Shown: in pieces, positions 24,047-31,858 of the stretch
Layout: each line of letters begins with the position of its first letter
Numbering within the stretch: position 1 is the first letter of the stretch
Assembly (NCBI GenBank): GCA_023401925.1
Contig: JAEXDA010000039.1
Span: forward strand, 1 to 64,000
DNA from: Bacillota bacterium
Lineage (GTDB): Bacteria; Bacillota; UBA4882; UBA8346
Reading direction: 5' to 3'
DNA length: 64,000 nucleotides
The notes under the pieces: generated by a model
The model's database searches: none
What the model saw: the letters and a program-made list of their open reading frames with translations, nothing else
Told to the model about the DNA's origin: nothing
Program-made: the position numbers and the translations under genes

Positions 24047-24814
24047 CTAAAATCCGATTAAAGCGCCGCCATCCACCGGCAGAACCACTCCGTTGACGAA
24101 GCCGGCGGCCGGAGAGGCTAAATAAACGGCAGCCCAGCCAATATCTTCGGCGCTGCCGAACCTGGCCATCGGAGTCCGTCCCAGAATTTTATTTTTTCGC
24201 ACTTCATCGCCATCCACCGCTTGATGCAGCATCGGGGAATTGATCCACCCCGGGGCGATGGCATTGACCCGGATACCGTCCTTAGATATCTCGGCGGCTA
24301 AAGTCCGTACCATACCGAGATAACCGGATTTGGCGCAAGCATAGGCAATGATATAGGGTACTCCCATAAAAGAAGACATGGATGCCTGAAAAATAATATT
24401 CCCTTTATGTTGCTTTTTCATATACGGCACTACTGCGCGAGTTAACGCAAAGGCCCCCATGACATGAACATCCATCACCTTCCGGAAATCGACGTCGCTG
24501 GTCTCTTCAATCGGCTTTTTGCAATGGACTCCGGCATTGTTGACCAAAATCGTGATCGTCCCGAACTCTTCCGCCAATTTCCGAACAAACTCTTGGGTCT
24601 GGCTCGTGGCGGCAATATCGAACGGACGGTAATGGGCTGACGGGCCCAATTCCCCACAAGCCCTTCGTCCTTCGTCTTCATTCCGTCCCACCAAAATCGT
24701 TTCCGCGCCGGCATCCACAAAACACCGGGCTATGACCAGGCCGAGTCCGGTTGCGCCACCGGTGATTAAAGCCCGTTCACCTTGTAGACTGAACTTTTCC
24801 AGATAACTTTTCAT
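24047..24814 (-). CDS. SDR-family oxidoreductase, copy 1
   Basis: 255-residue classical short-chain dehydrogenase. The cofactor loop is T-G-G-A-T-G-L-G (18-25), N-N-A-G is at 92-95, and the catalytic triad is Ser145, Tyr158 and Lys162. In this operon it most likely interconverts keto-uronates and hexonates (fructuronate or tagaturonate reductase) or a related hexonate, as SDR-type UxuB/KduD enzymes do. After beta-strand 2 the sequence has G-R-N, an arginine that often favours NADPH. From about residue 90 onward it is nearly identical to the neighbour at 24850, while the first 85 residues differ strongly. Confidence 0.88.
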   Translation of the reverse strand: MKSYLEKFSLQGERALITGGATGLGLVIARCFVDAGAETILVGRNEDEGRRACGELGPSAHYRPFDIAATSQTQEFVRKLAEEFGTITILVNNAGVHCKKPIEETSDVDFRKVMDVHVMGAFALTRAVVPYMKKQHKGNIIFQASMSSFMGVPYIIAYACAKSGYLGMVRTLAAEISKDGIRVNAIAPGWINSPMLHQAVDGDEVRKNKILGRTPMARFGSAEDIGWAAVYLASPAAGFVNGVVLPVDGGALIGF

Positions 24815-24849
24815 GCACGTTCCACCTTTATCCCATAATCCGCTTATGG

Positions 24850-25620
24850 CTAAAATCCGATCAAGGCGCCGCCATCCACTGGCAGAACCACTCCGTTGAC
24901 GAAGCTGGCGGCCGGAGAGGCTAAATAAACGGCAGCCCAGCCAATATCTTCGGCGCTGCCAAACCTCGCCATCGGAGTCCGTCCCAAAATTTTATTTTTT
25001 CGCACTTCATCGCCATCCACCGCTTGGTGCAACATCGGGGTATCGATCCACCCCGGGGCGATGGCATTGACCCGGATACCGTCCTTGGATATCTCAGTGG
25101 CTAAAGTCCGTACCATACCGAGATAACCGGATTTGGCGCAAGCATAGGCGATCACATAGGGTTGGCCGATAAATGAAGTCATTGAGGCTTGAAAAATAAT
25201 ACTCCCTTTATGTTGCTTTTTCATATGCGGCACTACGGCGCGGGTTAACGCAAAGGCCCCCATGATATGAACATCCATCACCTTCCGGAAATCGGCGTCG
25301 CTGGTCTCTTCAATCGGCTTTTTACAATGGACTCCGGCATTGTTGACCAAAATGGAGATATCCCCATAATGTTGGGTCACTGCTTCAATAAAGTCATTCG
25401 CCTGATTCGTGGCGCTGATGTCAAAATGCCTATAATGAGTCTGAGGGCCCAGTGCCGCACATACCTGGTTGCCAAACTCTTCTTCCTCCACTCCCACTAC
25501 GATCACTTCAGCACCGGCATTAACATAACACTGGGCAATGGCATGGCCTAACCCGGTGGCGGCGCCGGTAATCAGCGCCCTTTCCCCTTTCAAGCTGAAC
25601 ATTTCCCGGTAACCTTTCAT
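24850..25620 (-). CDS. SDR-family oxidoreductase, copy 2
   Basis: 256-residue classical short-chain dehydrogenase, tandem paralogue of the gene at 24047. The start ATG at 25620 overlaps the UxaA stop codon as ATGA, which implies translational coupling, and GGGGAG lies nine bases upstream. The G-A-A-T-G-L-G loop and the S-Y-x3-K triad are intact. Unlike copy 1 it has G-V-E-E-E-E after beta-strand 2, an acidic end that usually favours NADH. The two copies may therefore differ in cofactor and share a substrate. Confidence 0.88.
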   Translation of the reverse strand: MKGYREMFSLKGERALITGAATGLGHAIAQCYVNAGAEVIVVGVEEEEFGNQVCAALGPQTHYRHFDISATNQANDFIEAVTQHYGDISILVNNAGVHCKKPIEETSDADFRKVMDVHIMGAFALTRAVVPHMKKQHKGSIIFQASMTSFIGQPYVIAYACAKSGYLGMVRTLATEISKDGIRVNAIAPGWIDTPMLHQAVDGDEVRKNKILGRTPMARFGSAEDIGWAAVYLASPAASFVNGVVLPVDGGALIGF

Positions 25621-26843
25621 TGATTGCATCTCCCCACTGAAATATTTGAAGTTTGGTACTTATAGGGAATAAAATATTCTTTATGCCCCATTTTCTCCGA
25701 TTGAGTCGCTTCCCCCGTACAAATATCGATCACCAAATTCAATAACTCCTCAGCAAGAGCCGCTAACGACTTTTTTCCCGTGAGAGCCGCTCCAGCACAA
25801 AAATCCATGTCACCGCGCATCCGGCGATAGGTTTCTTCATTCCCGGTAATTTTGACCACCGGAGCCACCGCGCTGCCCACTACCGTTCCTCTGCCGGTAA
25901 CCAAAAAGGTGAGCTGCGATCCGCAAGAAATTAAATCCATTAACCCTTCATTATCATTGGGATTGGTATACCCGAACTGCATCCAGTATGGATCGGGCGT
26001 ACTATCCAATAACCAAAGCCCTTTCCTGGCAGGGCGCCCACCCACTTTTAATACCCCCTCAATCGGCCGAGAACCGCTTTTGACTAGAGCTCCCATACTC
26101 TTTTCCTCAATCGTGGTTAATCCCCCTACAAAATTGCCGGGAGAAATCGAAAACTGGCGAACCGATTGGCAATACGCCAAGGCTTTGTCATAGGTATAGG
26201 CCAGTTCCTGGCGGATCGTTTCATTTTTGGCGCGGCCGGTTATCATTTCTTTGAGTCCGACGGCTTCGACAATCTCCTCAAAAATAGCCGTCCCGCCCGC
26301 ATCCACCAATAAATCGAAAACTTTCCCCACTACAACATTTCCGGCCAAACCGGAAGTAAAATCCGAACCGCCGCATTCTGCGCCGATCATCAAATCGGTA
26401 AGATTCATGGCCACACGGTTGGAATCTTTTTTCAACTGTTCCAGCATTTTTATAACCATTTTCCGGCCCTGGCTTACCGTCTTTTGGGTTCCGCCGCATT
26501 TCTGAATCAAGAGCCATTGGCTGATTTTTCCGGCTTCCTTGGCCTTCTCCGCCAGCCGTTCCGCCTGAATATATTCACATCCCAGCCCCACCGCCAATAC
26601 TGCCCCGACATTGGGATGCCGAATCAAAGAAAGCAACATCCGCACTGCGTATTCATTATCAGTGCACCCCGAAAAGCCGATTGCATCGACCTCATTTCCA
26701 GGAAAAGCCGCGGCAATCTCCTTGGCTACAAAGGAAGAACATTCCACGGTATAAATCACCAATACTTTATTACGGATTCCTTTGGAACTGTCTTGGCGTA
26801 AAAAGCCCTGCCAACTCCGGTCTAGATTTTTTTTCATCATCAT
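25617..26843 (-). CDS. uxaA: UxaA-family altronate/galactarate dehydratase, large (catalytic) subunit
   Basis: About 408 residues, corresponding to the C-terminal catalytic domain of altronate dehydratase, an iron-dependent enzyme that turns D-altronate into 2-keto-3-deoxygluconate. Family blocks seen include G-F-S-G-C-T-D-N-E-Y, G-L-G-C-E, Q-K-C-G-G-T, G-A-E-C-G-G-S-D and F-C-A-G. They contain the cysteines expected for metal binding. Several ATG codons at the start sit after TTGAGG, so the exact first residue is uncertain by two codons. The SAF-domain half is encoded separately, 18 bases upstream. Confidence 0.9.
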   Translation of the reverse strand: MMMKKNLDRSWQGFLRQDSSKGIRNKVLVIYTVECSSFVAKEIAAAFPGNEVDAIGFSGCTDNEYAVRMLLSLIRHPNVGAVLAVGLGCEYIQAERLAEKAKEAGKISQWLLIQKCGGTQKTVSQGRKMVIKMLEQLKKDSNRVAMNLTDLMIGAECGGSDFTSGLAGNVVVGKVFDLLVDAGGTAIFEEIVEAVGLKEMITGRAKNETIRQELAYTYDKALAYCQSVRQFSISPGNFVGGLTTIEEKSMGALVKSGSRPIEGVLKVGGRPARKGLWLLDSTPDPYWMQFGYTNPNDNEGLMDLISCGSQLTFLVTGRGTVVGSAVAPVVKITGNEETYRRMRGDMDFCAGAALTGKKSLAALAEELLNLVIDICTGEATQSEKMGHKEYFIPYKYQTSNISVGRCNQ

Positions 26844-26861
26844 TTACCTCAAGGATTTCTT

Positions 26862-27209
26862 TCATTCATAGCGGGTATCTGTGGGCGCTCCCGTCTGTAC
26901 ATCTAAGGAGCCGGACCTTTCATCATATAAGCTGCGGCAATTATGCAGATGAACCCACTGGCCGGTATGAATCAGAGATGTTGCTTGCCCAATGACCACC
27001 CCATATTTCATAATCGCCTCGCCTTGCTGTATCTCACGGTTAGCCAATTTATGCCCGCTTTGAATGGCTTGATCGATGACGAGTTCTTTCGCCGTCGCGT
27101 TGCCATTGACCGTAACGACTCCCGGAATTAAATCCGCCAAGGCGATATTCACATTATCCCAGGTTTCGATTTGAAAACACACCTGTTGAAAGCGCTGAGC
27201 CACTATCAT
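26862..27209 (-). CDS. UxaA-family dehydratase, small SAF-domain subunit
   Basis: 115 residues equal to the N-terminal SAF domain of altronate/galactarate dehydratases. The signature H-K-L-A-N-R-E-I-Q-Q-G-E-A-I-M-K-Y-G (residues 53-70) and I-G-x-A-T and V-H-L-H-N are plain. Together with the next gene it forms the two-subunit version of the enzyme, which is a single chain in E. coli. A GTG two codons inside has better spacing to AGGGGG, so the start may be 27203. Confidence 0.88.
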   Translation of the reverse strand: MIVAQRFQQVCFQIETWDNVNIALADLIPGVVTVNGNATAKELVIDQAIQSGHKLANREIQQGEAIMKYGVVIGQATSLIHTGQWVHLHNCRSLYDERSGSLDVQTGAPTDTRYE

Positions 27210-27215
27210 TGCCCC

Positions 27216-28607
27216 CTATAATGCAAAATAACTTTCGGCATTGTTATAACAAATATCTTGAACCATTAAACCCAGCCATGGCACATCATCCGGTACGCGG
27301 CCCGCCTCCAGCCAATCGCCCATCATGTTGCATAAAATCCTCCGGAAATACTCGTGGCGGGGATAGGAAATAAAACTACGGGAATCGGTCAGCATTCCAA
27401 CAAACCGGCTCAATAATCCTAGTTCGGCTAAGGCTTTCAACTGGCGTTTAATTCCCTCTTCCGTATCATTAAACCACCAACCCGAACCGAATTGAATCTT
27501 CCCCGGAATGACGCCGTCTTGAAAATTGCCAATCATCGTAGCGATCACTTCATTGTCGCTGGGATTGAGGCAATACAAAATCGTCCGGGGCAATTCGTCT
27601 CCTTGATCCAGGGCATCCAAAAGCAGGGCCAAGGCTCTGGCAAACGGGCGGTCATTGATGGAATCATATCCAAAGACCCCCTTCATACGGGTGTTGTTAA
27701 AACGCATCGCCCCGATATGGAGTTGCATTGTCCACTGTAATTTGTGATAAAGTTTGCCGAAAAACAACAGGGTCTCTGTTCGAAAAGCCTCAATCTCCTC
27801 CACAGTCAAACTCTGTCCATTGATCCGTTTTTTAAAGGCGCTTTCTACTTCTCCAGCCAGACCACGGCGGTAATAAACATCATCCAACGCATGATCCGAC
27901 AAGCGGCAACCATGTTGATGAAAATAATCAGCCCTTTTCTCCAATGCTTGTAAAAAATTTGTATAAGAATCCGCGATGGCCAGTTCAGAAACGGTTTCCA
28001 GCTGTTTGACCCAATGGCTAAAACCGGGTTGGCTAATTTCCACCGCCTGGTCCGGCCGGAATGCCGTGGAAACCTTGACCGCAAAGTCAATATCCTCCTG
28101 AATTTGCTGATGATATTTCAAATCATCCAGGGGATCTTCCGTGGTGGCCATTACCTGGACTTTCGAGCGGCGAATCAAATTTTTCACCGAAAAATCATCT
28201 TGCCGTAACTGGGAGTTGCATCGGTCCCAAATCATCGGGGCTGTGCTTTCATTTAACAATTCTGTTATGCCGAAATAGCGTTGCAATTCTAAATGAGTCC
28301 AATGATATAAAGGATTGCCGATACATTTAGGAACCGTGGAGGCCCAAGCCTTGAACTTATCATAATCGGAAGCGTCTCCCGTCACAAAACGCTCGGGAAC
28401 TCCGTTGCTGCGCATGGTCCGCCATTTGTAATGATCGCCTCCCAGCCACAGCTCGGCGATATTCTGGAATTTTTTATCCTCGGCGATCGACTGAGGCGGA
28501 ATGTGACAGTGATAATCATAAATAGGCATCTTTTCCGCATAGTCAAAATAAAGTGACCGGGCCGCCGCATTATCCAATAAAAAATCTTCCGCCAAAAATT
28601 TTTTCAT
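27216..28607 (-). CDS. uxaC: Glucuronate isomerase
   Basis: 463-residue uronate isomerase of the amidohydrolase superfamily. It converts D-glucuronate to D-fructuronate and D-galacturonate to D-tagaturonate, the first cytoplasmic step of hexuronate catabolism. The metal-binding Y-D-Y-H-C-H (His33, His35) and the later L-T-D-S-R-S-F and G-W-W-F-N-D motifs are typical. The length is that of the family. It precedes the split uxaA by six bases, so isomerase, dehydratase and SDR genes form one pathway block. Confidence 0.95.
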   Translation of the reverse strand: MKKFLAEDFLLDNAAARSLYFDYAEKMPIYDYHCHIPPQSIAEDKKFQNIAELWLGGDHYKWRTMRSNGVPERFVTGDASDYDKFKAWASTVPKCIGNPLYHWTHLELQRYFGITELLNESTAPMIWDRCNSQLRQDDFSVKNLIRRSKVQVMATTEDPLDDLKYHQQIQEDIDFAVKVSTAFRPDQAVEISQPGFSHWVKQLETVSELAIADSYTNFLQALEKRADYFHQHGCRLSDHALDDVYYRRGLAGEVESAFKKRINGQSLTVEEIEAFRTETLLFFGKLYHKLQWTMQLHIGAMRFNNTRMKGVFGYDSINDRPFARALALLLDALDQGDELPRTILYCLNPSDNEVIATMIGNFQDGVIPGKIQFGSGWWFNDTEEGIKRQLKALAELGLLSRFVGMLTDSRSFISYPRHEYFRRILCNMMGDWLEAGRVPDDVPWLGLMVQDICYNNAESYFAL

Positions 28608-28663
28608 CCGGTTTGCCTACATACCTTTCCTGAATTTAAAAAGCGGCAACAAGTTCCCGCGTT

Positions 28664-29329
28664 TTATAAAATGCCAAATTTTTTAAAAGCATCCGTACTG
28701 GACATGCCATTCTCAATGGCCTTACGCACTACTTTTTCACCCCGGGCTTTGGCAAGGGCTAATTCAATCACTTCCGTTTCAAGTTCCCGGGGGATGATTA
28801 AAACGCCATCCAGATCGCCAAATACCAAATCGCCGGGATTCACCCAAACTCCGCCCACCTCTATCGGAACCCGGTAATCAACCACCTGCGTCCGGACGGA
28901 AGAGTCCTGCGCAAACCGTCCCCGGCAAAACACCGGCCAATTTTGCTCCAAAACTTTGGGAGTATCCCGTACAAACCCGTTAATGACCGCCCCGGCAGCT
29001 CCAAGAGTCCGCGCCGTTGCGGTTAAAAGTTCCCCCCAATAAGCGCAACGCATATCGCCGCCGCTGACTAAATAAATTTCACCGGGTTTTAATTGATCCA
29101 ATGCCTCTGTCAAAAGGCCGAACGGTTTTTTCTGTATCCCGTAAACATCAATCATTAACACCGGCATAGCCCTGCCCAGCAAGATCATTTCTTCCCGCAA
29201 CGGTTGAATCGGCTGAGGCAAAAATTGATGATATTTTTCCTTTTGGTCTAAAATATCGCCGACCACCGGAGTATATAGTTCTTTTTGAATGAGCTGGAAG
29301 AGTTCTGTGTCATTTTTCCATTCCGGCAT
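28664..29329 (-). CDS. RraA-like aldolase/decarboxylase family protein
   Basis: 221 residues of the RraA/4-hydroxy-4-methyl-2-oxoglutarate aldolase fold. Family features are T-P-V-V-G-D-I-L-D, G-R-A-M-P, G-E-L-L-T-A-T-A-R, G-A-V-I-N-G-F-V-R-D and the metal-site region V-N-P-G-D-L-V-F-G-D-L-D-G-V. Members cleave 4-hydroxy-2-oxo acids or act on sugar acids; the true substrate here is unknown. It is the first gene of the uronate operon, divergent from the AraC regulator. Confidence 0.85.
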   Translation of the reverse strand: MPEWKNDTELFQLIQKELYTPVVGDILDQKEKYHQFLPQPIQPLREEMILLGRAMPVLMIDVYGIQKKPFGLLTEALDQLKPGEIYLVSGGDMRCAYWGELLTATARTLGAAGAVINGFVRDTPKVLEQNWPVFCRGRFAQDSSVRTQVVDYRVPIEVGGVWVNPGDLVFGDLDGVLIIPRELETEVIELALAKARGEKVVRKAIENGMSSTDAFKKFGIL

Positions 29330-29352
29330 AAAATCATCTCTTTCCGATTGAT

Positions 29353-29381
29353 TTGTTACATATTTTTAATATAATTATAAT
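29353..29381 (+). promoter_or_regulatory. Promoter of the AraC-type regulator
   Basis: TTGTTA (29353-29358) and TATAAT (29376-29381) with a 17-base spacer point toward the regulator gene. The AT-rich 120-base divergent region would also hold the uronate operon promoter, but I could not choose a single one. Confidence 0.6.
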
Positions 29382-29449
29382 ATGAGATTTCTACGATTGC
29401 ATTGCTAATAATTGACCAAAAATATATAAAAATTGCGAGTGATCATTTC

Positions 29450-30325
29450 ATGGGAACATTCATCAATAAAGTCAATGATGCTTTTCAAGCCAATTCCCAA
29501 TATATTCTTTACACTCCCGGCCCGGCTGGGAAGAAACTGCCGTTTCGGGTAATGGCTTGCGGCCATTTCTACTCCACCTCAAGCTATGATGTGGAAAGGG
29601 AAGGATTAAACAATTGTTTGCTACTCATCACCGTAAACGGAAATGGAGAAATTCATTATGAAAATCACCATTTCTTGCTGCCAAGAGGGAGGGCCATTCT
29701 GATTGATTGCAACAAGCACCATCACTATAAAACATTGGGAGATCTATGGGAAATATTGTGGGTTCGGTTTGATTGCCATCGCGAGTTCGATTATTTGCAA
29801 TTGATTAACGGGGAAACTTGTGAAATCGTGACCTTAGAGAATATCGGAACCTTTGAAAAAAACATCGACTCCATTCTTCAATTAACCCAAGTGCATGAGC
29901 CGACAACAGATCTAATCCTTTCAAACCTCATCAGCACTATTCTAACGGAACTGGGTGTTCAAAAATATCGGCAAGCCATCATCCATTTACCGGCTTCCAC
30001 CAAAAAAGTAATTGCCGAAGCGGTTTCGTTCTTGGAAGATCATTATGCGGCGGAGATTCGCATTCAGCAAATGGCCCAAAACTATCATTTGAGCCAATAT
30101 GCATTTATCCGCCTTTTCAAAAAGCAAACCGGTCTGACTCCTTACGAATTTTTATTGAAAACCCGCATTACCCAGGCAAAAAATTTTTTAGAACAAGGAG
30201 ACGCTACTATCGAGCAAATTTCGATGATGGTGGGTTTTAACAATGAAAATAACTTTATCCGGAAATTCAAACTGTTGACGGGGACGACTCCCCTAAAATA
30301 CCGGAATATGACCAAAGCCACTTAG
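29450..30325 (+). CDS. AraC-family transcriptional regulator
   Basis: About 291 residues from ATG 29450; a TTG frame from 29402 exists but has no ribosome site. The N-terminal cupin-like sensing half has F-L-L-P-R-G-R-A-I-L-I-D and H-H-H-Y. The C-terminal double helix-turn-helix has I-Q-Q-M-A-Q-N-Y-H-L-S-Q-Y-A-F-I-R-L-F-K-K-Q-T-G and I-S-M-M-V-G-F-N-N-E-N-N-F. It is divergent from, and probably activates, the uronate operon at 19644-29329. The effector is inferred to be a uronate or related sugar. Confidence 0.9.
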   Translation: MGTFINKVNDAFQANSQYILYTPGPAGKKLPFRVMACGHFYSTSSYDVEREGLNNCLLLITVNGNGEIHYENHHFLLPRGRAILIDCNKHHHYKTLGDLWEILWVRFDCHREFDYLQLINGETCEIVTLENIGTFEKNIDSILQLTQVHEPTTDLILSNLISTILTELGVQKYRQAIIHLPASTKKVIAEAVSFLEDHYAAEIRIQQMAQNYHLSQYAFIRLFKKQTGLTPYEFLLKTRITQAKNFLEQGDATIEQISMMVGFNNENNFIRKFKLLTGTTPLKYRNMTKAT

Positions 30326-30560
30326 TTTACGCCGTCCATTGCGCCCCCTTGGGGAGGAAGCGTCACTTCTGGATTTTTTATTCGGGGAATTGCGGGGGAC
30401 CCAAAACCAAGACCCTTCGCCACGAAGAGCGACGATAAGGTCCGACAGGACCAAAAAAGAAGCAGAGTTGTTGTCGACAATCCCGTCCCCTTGACACATC
30501 GTGAAACTGTCGTTACAAAAGCAAATGGTAGCAATAGTCTTTTGCTATTACCACCATTCT
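30326..30560. other. Non-coding stretch of probable mobile-element origin
   Basis: Open frames exist on the minus strand but have no start signals and look like low-quality shadows. The sequence around 30485-30520 (a TTTCACGATGTGTCAAGGGG block) has the look of the flanks of IS elements. No functional feature can be supported. Confidence 0.35.
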
Positions 30561-31550
30561 CACATTTCGCACCCTTGCTCAACCAAACGCCTGATTTAAT
30601 TGTAAGATTATGGCTAGACTATTACCCACTCCATACCGCTAAAGTTGGCGACGTAATATAAATTTCCGGCCCGTAACCAACCAAACGCAGAATACGTAAG
30701 GCGTTCTTATCGATATTCTTTGGCAATTCACGCCGGATGTGGAGATCCAGGCAATATGCAGTTCGTCCAGGCTTTCCAGCAAAGTCACTCCGGTAGGGGT
30801 AAACGTTTTGCGCCGAAGTCATTAGGATAAAAGTCCGCGCTAGGTCATACGTTTTTTGAATGGCCGGTTCATCCTTGCCAAGAATGGTTCCCATGAGGCG
30901 GTAAATCCCTTCGGTAACCGGAATTTCTCCGCTGCGGGGTCTCCCATGGCGACTTCGCTTTTGGGAAGGGTTTCTTCCGTAACTGTAACTTGAAGCTGAT
31001 GATATCGCGCCTTCTGCTTGGTAAGCCAATGGTTCATGGCCTTCTGGGCGTAGGGACGGCAGGCGTAGGTTATCTTAGCCAGCTCGATCAAAGCTTTGGT
31101 CAACCTCTGCTCTTCCTTTTCAATCTCATGGATCAGACTTTTTTCGCGTCGTTTATCTAACGAAGAGGAATTCACCACGATAAAACGATAGGGGATTCCC
31201 TCCATCATCCCGGGAAGTTCTTGGATCCGATAGGAGGCTGAACCAGGAGTTTGAGCGATGGAACCCACTTCTTGCCAGTTGTTTTCCCGCCAAGCCTGTT
31301 GTTTTAACTCTTCGGAGATTTTAGTCGATGAGGGCCCGCATAAGTCGTCCCGGTCCGGGTCGGATGATTTCGAAGTCCATGCCCCGCTCCTTGATTTTGA
31401 TGCATAGGCTTTCGACATAAAAATCTCGAAACCCTTGTGGTCTCGATGATTTTCATTATTACGATTCGATCGTTTTGATCTAATTTATCGAAAATATATT
31501 CCGATTATTTCAAAAAGTAAACTCCGGTTTTTTTAGGAGTGCGAAATGTG
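30561..31550 (-). mobile_element. Internally deleted IS1634-type insertion sequence
   Basis: Perfect 12-base inverted repeats, CACATTTCGCAC at 30561-30572 and its complement at 31539-31550, bracket about 990 bases. Inside are the remains of one transposase gene. Full elements of this group are nearly twice as long, so an internal part is missing. The right end abuts group II intron sequence, so the element seems to have inserted into the intron. No target duplication was recognised. Confidence 0.7.
30622..31418 (-). pseudogene. Broken IS1634-family transposase
   Basis: The first frame (31418 to 30840) carries Y-R-F-I-V-V-N-S-S-S-L-D-K-R-R-E-K and K-E-E-Q-R-L-T-K-A-L-I-E-L-A-K, which match the middle of IS1634/IS4-like transposases. 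After about residue 155 the reading shifts. The homologous continuation (G-R-P-R-S-G-E-I-P-V-T-E-G-I-Y-R-L, then I-L-M-T-S-A-Q-N-V-Y) is in the frame that ends at 30622. The DUF4277 start is reduced to a few residues. It is frameshifted and deleted, so inactive. Confidence 0.7.
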
Positions 31551-31745
31551 CGTTGCATACTCCCACGCCTTGAATTTGTCGATCCTGCCTTATATGCAGT
31601 TCCTGTTTGTCAGGCCGGGACTTTGCCTCCGGCTTCCTTCAGATTCCACCTCGCGATGGACACCCTTGCCCTTGGCTAACGGTTGGTGCTATCAACCCCC
31701 CGTAACGGACTCTCACCCTCGAGGTCTCGTGCATGCCGCGCGCAC
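31551..31745 (-). mobile_element. 5' end of a bacterial class C-like group II intron
   Basis: On the minus strand the element begins GTGCGCGCGGCATGCACGAG at 31745 and continues with C-C-T-C-G-A-G-G-G-T-G-A-G-A-G-T-C and A-A-G-G-A-A-G-C-C-G-G-A-G-type domain I sequence. Its first base lies six bases after a terminator stem, the known insertion preference of class C introns. The rest of domain I, the reverse transcriptase and the 3' domains are missing here; the IS at 30561-31550 interrupts it. Confidence 0.75.
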
Positions 31746-31785
31746 CTAAAAACCATAACCTCCTAAAAGTAAGGAGGTTATGGTT
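31746..31785 (-). terminator. Terminator of the first GH2 operon
   Basis: A 13-bp perfect stem (AACCATAACCTCC, 31751-31763, with GGAGGTTATGGTT, 31773-31785) with a 9-base loop is followed on the minus strand by TTTAG and then the group II intron boundary. It lies about 75 bases after the GH2 stop codon. Confidence 0.9.
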
Positions 31786-31858
31786 AAATCAATTGTTGAA
31801 TTCATCACGATCCCTGATACCTTTGATGAAGACCGATCACCATTTCAACCCTCACCGA

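Noticed and set aside
30293..30582. Two minus-strand frames left of the IS1634-type element
   Set aside because: No start signals, low-quality composition, overlapping each other; probably mobile-element flank.
31546..31749. Plus-strand frame of 67 codons after the IS
   Set aside because: It is the antisense of group II intron domain I, a familiar false ORF.
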